From Amoebophrya sp. AT5.2 (Eukaryota; Sar; Dinophyceae; Syndiniales; Amoebophryaceae): a stretch of 13,222 nt of DNA. Of this stretch, positions 6,371-13,222 are shown in pieces; position 1 is the first letter of the stretch, and each line of letters begins with the position of its first letter. The notes under the pieces are model-generated. The model saw only the letters and a list, made by a program, of their open reading frames with translations. It ran no database searches and was not told where the DNA came from. A program made the translations under genes and the position numbers. The stretch spans positions 1 through 13,222 of the forward strand of contig RXOD01005617.1 of the NCBI GenBank assembly GCA_005223375.1, given 5' to 3'.

Positions 6371-7957
6371 ATGATGGAGTCGTTTTTCCGCGTGGTTCTG
6401 GTCGTCGCGCTGGTGGTCGCCCACACTGGGGCGTTGCGGCCGGCCCGCAGGACACTCGTCGCTTACGAGGAAGAGTTGAGTTCAGGCTCGACACTTCGCT
6501 CAGGCAGTCTGAATGTACTCAACTCAACTCAACGAAGTGTCGGCGGGTCCTCGCGCTGTACTTCTAGCTGCAGCAGTAGTTCAACGTCCTGGCACAGCTG
6601 CGTCTCGCTCTCCGGATCCTCGCGCCCTCTGCAGCAAGTCGCGGACATTGAAGACCTCCTCCGCACGGGTCCGCCTGCTGAAGACCTAGTCCGCACAGCT
6701 GCTTCCAGCACCCAGCACCCTGAATCTGATTCCGACCACCAGCCCGAGGATTGTTCGGGGACAACATTACTGCAAGTTGTTAGAGGAGGGGAATCGCCTC
6801 CATCTTCGAAGAGCAGCAGCTGCAACGGTGGCTCCTGCCGCGGCGGAAGTGAAAATTGGAACTGCACAGCAGCGAGAGATGAAGGCGCGGGGACAGGAGA
6901 CGCTGACAGCGGTCGTGGAAGTAGCGTGGATATGGGTGGGGAAGCATCGGATACGGAAGTGCGATCGACCGGGGCGCCGGCTGCCGTCGAGCGACCGACT
7001 AATCAGGAAAGCTCCACCGCTGCACTGCATGGTCTGGAGCCGCATGCATCGGTCAATGTGAATATCGGCCAGCTCGCGTTGGACTCGGACGAGGGCGAGG
7101 ATGCGGCAGTCGTGGGGAAGGAGTCTTGTACTTGTTCCCAACTGAAACGGGAAGCTTCACCCGGCGACGAGGGTCATCAAACCCCAGCAGCTGGCGACGC
7201 AGCTGCGACGCCGAGAATAGCGGCAACTTCGAGAGCAAGCGAGTCTTACAACTGGAAGCTTGTGTCCGGGCGAGGCTGGGTGCGTATGCCCAGCAACGAA
7301 TCCGGAAACGACGAGGTGGCACTTCTTTGGCACAGCTTACTACTGGCTAAAAATTGTCTTTGTCTCTCCACGGTCTATGTCTGTGTGGGCCGCTTAACGC
7401 TAAGCATCTTCGCGATTCTTGTCGCGCTGCCCGCCACGTCTACGTGTGTCTACTTATGTATACTCGCGCAAAATACTTCAAATGCCCCCATTGATCCTCA
7501 GGCTCTGGTGGCAGCCGGAACCGCGTCGCCGTCCTCGAATCAAACCGGTCTCCAGACCGCAAATCGGCACGCAGGCAGTAGTAGTCGCGGCACACCAATA
7601 CCCTTACCCGCTCCGCCGAAGATTTATTCGGTCCCATGTGCACATCCGCATCCGCATCCGCAGCAGCACCACGTGCGGATCGAAACGCCCACGGCACTGC
7701 AAGCCGATTTGAAGCGGTTGTTGGATCAGCAGCGCAGAAAAGTGGACGAAGACGGGGCTACCTACTGCAACGTTCCCAGGGTGGCTTCGCGGCTAGTTGG
7801 GGCGGGATTCTTGGGGGCCGGAAAGGGAGCAGCTCCAGACTCGGAGTCAGAATACGAGACCGACTATTCAGACTCCGAAAAAGAGGCAGCGGGGGCAGCA
7901 GCCGATGCGCAAGGCGAAAGCGCAGCTAGTCGCGCGGAAGTCGGAGCCACTTCATAA
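6371..7957 (+). CDS. Ser-rich low-complexity protein with signal peptide, possible membrane segment
   Basis: A 528-codon frame starts at ATG 6371; a second ATG follows at once. The N-terminus has an Arg, then a continuous hydrophobic core (VVLVVALVVAHTGAL), as in a signal peptide, so entry into the secretory route is likely. The body (residues 35-310) is rich in Ser, Thr, Gly, Glu and Ala. It has a short internal duplication (EDLLRTGPPA, EDLVRTAAS) and a few Cys. Residues about 316-370 are strongly hydrophobic (LSIFAILVAL, CVYLCILA), either one or two membrane passes or a read-through intron. The C-terminus has a His/Pro repeat (HPHPHP), then an acidic Ser/Tyr tail (SESEYETDYSDSEKE), and stops at TAA. 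No known family is recognised. An upstream exon cannot be excluded. Confidence 0.6.
   Translation: MMESFFRVVLVVALVVAHTGALRPARRTLVAYEEELSSGSTLRSGSLNVLNSTQRSVGGSSRCTSSCSSSSTSWHSCVSLSGSSRPLQQVADIEDLLRTGPPAEDLVRTAASSTQHPESDSDHQPEDCSGTTLLQVVRGGESPPSSKSSSCNGGSCRGGSENWNCTAARDEGAGTGDADSGRGSSVDMGGEASDTEVRSTGAPAAVERPTNQESSTAALHGLEPHASVNVNIGQLALDSDEGEDAAVVGKESCTCSQLKREASPGDEGHQTPAAGDAAATPRIAATSRASESYNWKLVSGRGWVRMPSNESGNDEVALLWHSLLLAKNCLCLSTVYVCVGRLTLSIFAILVALPATSTCVYLCILAQNTSNAPIDPQALVAAGTASPSSNQTGLQTANRHAGSSSRGTPIPLPAPPKIYSVPCAHPHPHPQQHHVRIETPTALQADLKRLLDQQRRKVDEDGATYCNVPRVASRLVGAGFLGAGKGAAPDSESEYETDYSDSEKEAAGAAADAQGESAASRAEVGATS
7316..7501 (+). other. Possible 186-nt in-frame intron or membrane-spanning segment
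   Basis: The segment begins GTGGCA after GAG and ends tgatcctcag before GCT CTG GTG. It is T-richer than its flanks and contains cgcttaac, a branch-point-like sequence. Its length is a multiple of three and it has no stop, so the protein reads either way. If retained, it supplies about 50 hydrophobic residues with several Cys. If spliced, the protein would be soluble after signal cleavage. The donor is weak. Confidence 0.35.
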
Positions 7958-8636
7958 CCTTTAGATACGTTAGAATCGTGGAGGACCAGCACGAAAAGGA
8001 TTTGATACGGTGAGTTTCTGACAACGAATACTGGAGGAGTAGTTTGGACCCCACAAAAAAAATAGTCGACCCGCGTCTCTTGTGTTACAAATAGAAACAC
8101 CCAGCACATAATGTACGTCCACGCAGCTCCAAGCCAAAAATGAATCCGAATCAATGGGAACAAACTATTTTTCGAGATGCATTCCTCAAAGAAACGGGCG
8201 CCGCAGCGCGGCGAGAAACATGATGTGTGTCGTCTTTCATCTGAAGATGTGCCTGCCAAAAGAAAAACCGTTACCGCCACTCTACATTCTATGCCAGTTT
8301 TTGCCTTGATCGAAGATGCTCGCCCATGGCCATGACGGAAAACGAGCAACGATAGCTAAACACCGACGCCGCAGGCAGATGCAGAAGCACGACAACAAGG
8401 TGAATGCGCGAACAAATGCAGCTGCTGCTTTTTTTTTTTACCACGTGTGAAAGTGAAATAGTCGGAGAGGTGGAGGGCCAAGAGGGGGTAGCCATGGAGT
8501 AAAGAGGGTCGCCATGATCGTCACATTTCGATTCAAAAGTACAAGGGTCGAGCCGCGGCACTGAGTAGCAGGTCGAGCCGCGCGAGCCCGGGCCCCTATG
8601 TTCGGAAGTTTCTCCAAAAGAGTACCAACCTAGACG
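7958..8636. other. Intergenic region between the secreted-protein gene and the armadillo-type gene
   Basis: No coding sequence is convincing here. Minus-strand frames (7864-8349 and 8289-8765) overlap each other or the preceding gene and show no domain. The region includes an 11-base T run (8429-8439) followed by ccacgtg, and a 12-base direct repeat ggtcgagccgcg near 8546 and 8571. The promoter of the downstream gene presumably lies here. Confidence 0.4.
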
Positions 8637-8718
8637 ATGTCGCAGTCCGGCGCCGACGGGGGGCCGTCCTCGGGAAGAGGTATCGATGGCGTGCTTGTGG
8701 AGCAGTTGCAATGTGAAG
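8637..8718 (+). CDS. Exon A of the armadillo-type gene (start exon, start codon ambiguous)
   Basis: ATG 8637 opens MSQSGADGGPSSGRGIDG with GC-rich third positions. It ends CAA TGT GAA G before gtaatc (8719), phase 1, which fits acceptor gggacag at 8842. The alternative is ATG 8686 in another frame (MACLWSSCNVK), which is phase 0 at the same donor and fits the more typical T-rich acceptor tttgtttag at 8805. I slightly favour the first because its codon use is like the rest of the gene. Confidence 0.5.
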
Positions 8719-11700
8719 GTAATCCGATAAATTCCTTTGCGGAGCTGTAATGTGCAGCTCCACATTTAAGTATTTCCAGATCAAATGTTCTTTCAATTTG
8801 TTTAGAAATTAATCGACCCACCACATCACGCGATCGGGACAGGGTCTCCCGACGAGCGGACAGTTGCTCGGCCGACTGCCTCGACCACATCTTCGTCCGC
8901 CTCGCAAGCCGGAGCTGATATGAAGGGGCGGAAAAGGAGGACTGTGGACGTCGAGGATCGGGTCCCGACGGATGACTCCCTCAAGAGCCTCCGGCGGCCC
9001 GCGCGACTGAACCCGTTTTTGCCCTCCGTGGCAGAGGAAACCGAGGAAGAAGTCGCAGACGCGCTCGGCGATGACTTCCCCTACCCGTCGGCGCGGGACG
9101 TCGGCAAAGCGACCAGCCTCCTGGGGCAAACGTGGAAACAAAGACTGGCGAGCCTGCCGCCAAGTACTTACCTATAAACTTAAAGTTCAGCGGTTCTTCA
9201 TGCCACTCGTCAGAAAGTAAGCCGTCGCTTGCGTCGTAGAAATGCACATACCATTTTCAGGTGGGGTCGCCGGTGCCCTTGGTTTGGGGTTTTCGTTCCT
9301 GTCCAAGCACACCGGATCCATCGCCTTCGCCGACTTCGATCCCACTCTGAAGAATTATGTTCTTCGCGAAAAACCGACAATGCTAGCTACAGAGACCGCC
9401 GGCAGGCGTATATTCCATGGCGTTGTCAGTTTTCTACAAGGGTGAGGGTCAGCTACAGCTACTAGCTGGGGTCTAGATCTAGTTTCCAGAATGGTGTGCC
9501 TGTGCGTGTGGACTTCAATAGGCTTCTCGGTGCAGGTGGTCGCAGGAGTCTCAGACGACACGGACCGACTTGTATAGGGTGTATCGATCGCTTGACAAAG
9601 CCTGCACAACCATCGCCCCCCGCATTGAGTTTTTTGAGCGGCTGTAAAGGAAAGCAAAGAAGGACGACACCGAGGAGGAGGCCTATCTGGGCTACTTGGT
9701 GGGTGAGATCGACCAGGACTTCGAGGACCTTCTCCCGGTCTTCGCCTTCCGCCGGCTCCAAAGCTCGGGCTCCTATCACAGCCGTGCGGGGGTTTCCCAG
9801 ACACCATCGGTTCTTGGGTCGTCGGCGTCTTTTGGCGGCAGAGTTCCTTGTCCCCCGACACCGCCTCCTTCGAGTCACGGTTCGTCCTGGGGCGCAGGGG
9901 CGAACCTGCCCTTCTCCTCCACATCCTCCCTTTCGTCCACCGCAGCGCCCCAGACACCTCTTCTGCTCCACCGCACCAGCACGTTTCACCACGGCGGGCG
10001 CGCGAGTCTGCTGTCGCCGAACGTGCAAAACCTGTTCGACAAGGACCAGCTGCGGGTTGGGACAACATCAGGTGTGGGGAGAAGAACGGGAACGAGCGAA
10101 GCGGAGGGGAGCGAAGCTGAGGACGAGGTGTACGCAGCGTACCGACTCGAGCAGGACCGGCTGTGGAAAGCCGGGTTGCTGCAGTTCCACGAGCATCTGC
10201 AGAAGCTCCTGAACTCGCCGCGGCACCGGGAGCGGAGCCTGGTCGCGAAGTACTTTTTCCTCATGATGCGCGCGCCGGAGGAAGCGAGGGGGGGGAACGC
10301 GGAGGTGCTGCTGGAGCAGCTGCTGCGGTTCCTGAAGGCGGTCGGGGAACAGCTGAACGAAAACCTGAAGTCCAGCCCGGTGCCCCACATCTTCACCACC
10401 CTGCTGTCGCACGCGAACACGACGCGGATGTGTCTGAAGGCGCTGCCGCTCTTTTTCCGCCTCGCGAAACGAGCGGTGGAAGAACTGAAGATATCTGCCG
10501 CCGATGTAGTCCCAGATATCCACCTTCAGCCGCAGCCGCTTCCCCGCGGGCAGTGGCACGGGTTTCTGGTCGCCCTCGCCGTCGGCACCGCGGCGCTGTG
10601 TCACCACCCGGAGACGCGCGAGAAATTGCTCACGGAGAAGGACGCGAACCTGGACCACATCGCGGAGCTGCTCGCCTACACCACTCACCACCACCCCTTC
10701 GCCCAGCGCTTTTTGGCGGCGGCCGTCACCGCGCTCACCTCACCAGTGTCCGGCTCCGCGAGCAACTGCACATCACAGAGGACCTCCACCTTCCTGCTCA
10801 CCATCGCGCGCTGCCTCTTGCACAAGGAGGAGTGTGGTTCTCCTGGGGGAGGTGTGACTGGTGGGGAGAGGAATTTGGGCGGCGAGGTGTGGCTGAGCGC
10901 GGCGCTCGCGAATTTGGCGTGTGACAAGATGAACGTAAAGACGATACTCGCGAGCGACATAGTGCACGCGGGCCTCCACCGGCTGGTCACGATGCCCGGT
11001 GTCGCGGGCGGGCAGGAGGAGGACGACAACCCGGCGCAACAACCTGGCGCGGCGAAACAAGCTGGCAGGAAGAAAAGCAGGAAAAGCGTCGCTGCGAACA
11101 GTGCGGGGACCTCCGTAGTTACGGCGCACCAGCAGCAAAACGGAAATGGCAAGGTCCTCTCGGAGCAGACAAGTTCCACTTCGGGTGGCGACAGCTCAAG
11201 CGCAACGAACAATGACCACGCCGCCCTCCGGAAAAAGACCGACTTAGAAGGCGGCGCGGCCGTGCTGCTGCGGCGGCTTCATCGAAACTGCGCGTGGACG
11301 CTGGTAAACGTCGCACGGAACTCACTTCAAACGTCGCAGCTACTGCCCATGGTGCGCGCCGCGCTGCTGCTCCTGCACTCCGTGCGGGCGAGCAACCGCC
11401 ATCATTTACTTGCGAAAACGTCCGCGAGGTCAGGGGCCGCGAGAAGTCCGCGGTCCCAGTGTTGGCGAGGCAAGCTGGCGGCCGTGCGAGCGGCCGCAAG
11501 AATCGGTAGAAAACCGAAAGCTCCGCGAGAATCAACAGCTGCAAACCCCGGCGAGCGTTCCGACCAAAGCGGGGGGACCAACAATTATACTAAGGGGAGT
11601 TCTTTGAGGTGGAAGAAGGCTGTGTCCGTTGTCTCGCAGCTGATGAAAACAACTACCGACGACGAAGCTCCTTCGGTCCAGGAGGCCGCACCCAGCTCCT

Positions 11701-13222
11701 CCTGCAGCCGCAAGCACCACTCGCAGCTGCAGGAGGAGCTGGACGCGTACGCCGAGGTCACACACCTACTGAACCTGGCGTTCGCGCAGTGGACGGGGCT
11801 GGAGAGCCTCGGTGACGGCGGGGAGTCGACGACGGGTACGAGAATGGGGGACACCAGCTATGAGAAACTGGACAGCTACGTGCAGCAGTTTCTGCTGCGG
11901 AACGAGATCAAGGAGCACGCCGCGCAGACCGTCCTCCACCGCGTCCTGTCGGAGGCGGATTTCAAGCGGGAGTGCGGAAAAGAAGAAGAACAAGAAGAAG
12001 AAAATCCCTCCGATCATGGGGCCCCCTCCACGACCCGAAGGCGGATTTACGCCGCACTGCTGCACGCGACGGCGGTTGGGTCGGAGGAGGTGAAGCGGGA
12101 CGCGCTTTCGTTGCTGCAGCTGTACTTTACGCTGGACGCTGGCGAGTGCATTTCCCTTGGCGGCCTCGACGCGCTAATCTTAATCGGCGGCCTAAAGGTA
12201 AAATCGCCCGAAACGCAGCAGCTCTGCGTCGTCTGTTTATTGCAGCTAGCGATCGGTGGGAGGTGGGGGAGTTTTATGTGTTTGATCGGCCACCTGGAGC
12301 CGGTGTCCGTTTTGCTGCTCCTCACCAATTCTGCGGACGCCACGGTGCGAAAAATGGCGGTGTTGGCGCTGTGGTGTCTGTCGCAGCAGGAGCTGGAGGT
12401 CGTGCAGGACTGTGGTGTGGACGCGGCCGGAAAAACGACTCTGACGAAGGGAATGGGCAGCAGAAAAATTGAATGGGACGCCTGCTGCTTCGCACAAGTC
12501 CCGCCGAACCAGATCGAAGAGTTCCTGTGGAAGAGGATGGAGCCGCTCCTACAAAACTTCGAGGCTAAGTACGGCTATGATCATGCCGACAGAAGAAGAA
12601 GCAGTGTCACTCTGACACCGACAAAGAAGAGTGACGAGAAGAACGACGACAATAGTCCGGCAAGCGGGGAATTGGTTTTGCATCCGCAGCAAGACATCGA
12701 CATGCGGCCGCGGGATATGTCCGTCATCGAGGAGGGGGAGGACGGGAGCGGGACGAGCGGGAGTGAAGAGCAAGAAGACGAAGTAGATCTAGTTCTAGAT
12801 GAAGTAGAAGTAGATCCAGATGAAGAAGCCCCTGAAAATGAAATGCGCGGCTCGTCGATGCGGCAGTCGTCGCGGTCCACCGCGGTCATCAAAGTGGCTG
12901 CTCGCGCGGGACGCGTCCCCGACGGTGCAGGGCCGCTGTCTCCTGCAAGTGCGCAAGCTCCTCGAGAAGGACAGGTGGCTCGAATTGCCTTTCGTGTCGC
13001 GAGTCTGCCTCCTGGAGTGCCTGCTCACGCTGCAGCACACGGAACTGGCCCACATCCACCTCAGCCTGCACGAGAGCTGGCAGCGCGTGTTCGACGCGTT
13101 TCTTGACATGGGAAATGTGGCCGCGGGGGCAGGAGGGGAGGGGGGAAACGTAGGAGGAGGGCGCGGGTTCGGGTCGTACTATCAGGGGATGAATGTCGGA
13201 AACAGCAGGATTGGCGGGCTGA
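8637..13222 (+). CDS. Large armadillo/HEAT-type helical repeat protein, 3' end outside the window, frame broken twice
   Basis: Four exons are inferred: 8637-8718, 8843 (or 8806)-9163, 9261-9441 and 9536 to the window end. The product would exceed 1,350 residues. The first third is mixed and low in complexity (Ser/Pro/Gly-rich, about 9760-10090). Amphipathic helices rich in Leu and Ala begin at about 10140. Armadillo-like repeats are clearest at 12150-12420 (GGLDALILIGGLKV, LCVVCLLQLAIGG, ATVRKMAVLALWCLSQQEL). An acidic linker (12720-12840) precedes another helical block. ARM/HEAT solenoids are protein-binding scaffolds, so a cytosolic or nuclear scaffold role is likely; no specific family is recognised. 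Two anomalies occur: TAA at 9645-9647 in the spliced frame, and a shift from one frame to the next near 12891. Either may be sequence error, pseudogenisation or recoding. Confidence 0.7.
8843..9163 (+). CDS. Exon B of the armadillo-type gene
   Basis: The exon is open in one frame, encoding SPDERTVARPTAS, a basic patch (MKGRKRRTVD), then NPFLPSVAEETEEEVADALG and WKQRLASLPPS. It ends with A before gtactt (9164), phase 1. The 5' edge may instead be 8806, with the same frame open back to there. The basic cluster KGRKRR resembles a nuclear localisation signal, though that is weak evidence on its own. Confidence 0.6.
9261..9441 (+). CDS. Exon C of the armadillo-type gene
   Basis: Intron 9164-9260 (97 nt, gtactt...ccattttcag) joins in phase 1 (A+GT). 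The exon encodes GVAGALGLGFSFLSKHTG, then FADFDPTLKNYVLREKP and TAGRRIFHGVVSFLQ, and ends GG before gtgagg (9442), phase 2. No domain is recognised in this stretch. Confidence 0.65.
9536..13222 (+). CDS. Exon D of the armadillo-type gene (runs off the window)
   Basis: Acceptor cggtgcag (9535) gives G to complete the split Gly codon, defining intron 9442-9535 (94 nt). From 9537 the frame is open for 36 codons (DLYRVYRSLDKACTTIAPRI...FFERL), then meets TAA at 9645, and is open again from 9648 to 13106. From about 12892 the coding signal moves to the next frame (KWLLARDASPTVQGRCLLQ...), which stays open to 13222. Near-cognate TTG at 9696 is not a credible start. Confidence 0.7.

Noticed and set aside
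7864..8349. Minus-strand open frame of 161 codons
   Set aside because: It overlaps the end of the secreted-protein gene antisense. The hydrophobic stretches look like read-through of T-rich intergenic sequence, and no domain is recognised.
8289..8765. Minus-strand open frame of 158 codons
   Set aside because: It is antisense to the start exon of the armadillo-type gene and crosses the poly-T run (read as Lys). No recognisable family.
9641..9665. Mini-intron starting gtaaag at 9644 to remove the in-frame TAA
   Set aside because: Plausible AG ends give lengths of 11, 16 or 19 nt, none divisible by three. The 6-nt option is not a credible intron.
9355..10068. Long minus-strand open frame (237 codons)
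   Set aside because: It is antisense to exons C and D of the armadillo-type gene, rich in Arg/Pro/Ser with no domain; a shadow of GC-rich coding sequence.
10068..10694. Overlapping 208-codon (-) and 253-codon (+) frames
   Set aside because: They lie inside the helical-repeat coding region in alternative frames, dominated by Arg/Ala/Pro/Gln, with no domain.
1..13222. tRNA, rRNA or CRISPR array
   Set aside because: A visual scan found no T-arm consensus in a cloverleaf context, no rRNA-like conserved blocks and no regularly spaced short repeats.

Overview
The window looks like nuclear DNA of a unicellular eukaryote with spliced genes. The genes contain several short introns (about 87-100 nt) with GT...AG ends, there are no operons or ribosome-binding sites, and the domains are eukaryotic in style (sushi/CCP, PA14, CUB, armadillo repeats). 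All three recognisable genes lie on the + strand. Some introns appear to need non-GT donors, and two introns share a diverged repeat of about 350 nt. That combination, together with same-strand genes, suggests an alveolate near the dinoflagellates, such as a syndinian like Amoebophrya, in which introner-like elements and non-canonical introns have been described. This placement is an inference and I hold it with low confidence.

Region 1 (about 1-5107) is the 3' part of a multi-exon gene for an extracellular mosaic protein. Eight exons (233-437, 701-~894, 1371-1562, 1660-1944, 2411-2718, 2965-3552, 3656-~3977, 4878-5107) encode a chain of cysteine-paired sushi-like modules, then a PA14 domain, then a CUB domain. 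Introns 1, 3, 5 and 6 are in phase with canonical ends. Introns 2, 4 and 7 are not in phase with any nearby GT donor, and introns 4 and 7 are the two that carry the shared repeat. Intron 7 also holds a 54-bp-arm foldback made of two opposite copies of the start of exon 8. By chance or otherwise, this foldback forms a 120-nt open, phase-preserving candidate cassette exon (4404-4523).

Region 2 (5108-6370) is gene-poor, with a 25-nt near-palindrome at 6200-6224. Region 3 (6371-7957) is an open frame for a secreted or membrane, Ser-rich, low-complexity protein of 528 codons. It has an N-terminal signal peptide and a hydrophobic block that could instead be an unspliced 186-nt intron. Region 4 (7958-8636) shows no convincing gene.

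Region 5 (8637-window end) is a large helical-repeat (armadillo-like) protein gene: three small exons and a last exon of more than 3.6 kb that runs off the window. Its frame is interrupted twice, by an in-frame TAA at 9645-9647 and by a single-base frame change near 12891. These could be sequence errors, pseudogene lesions or recoding. The three genes show no evident functional link. The first two encode surface or secretory-route proteins and the third an intracellular scaffold-like protein.
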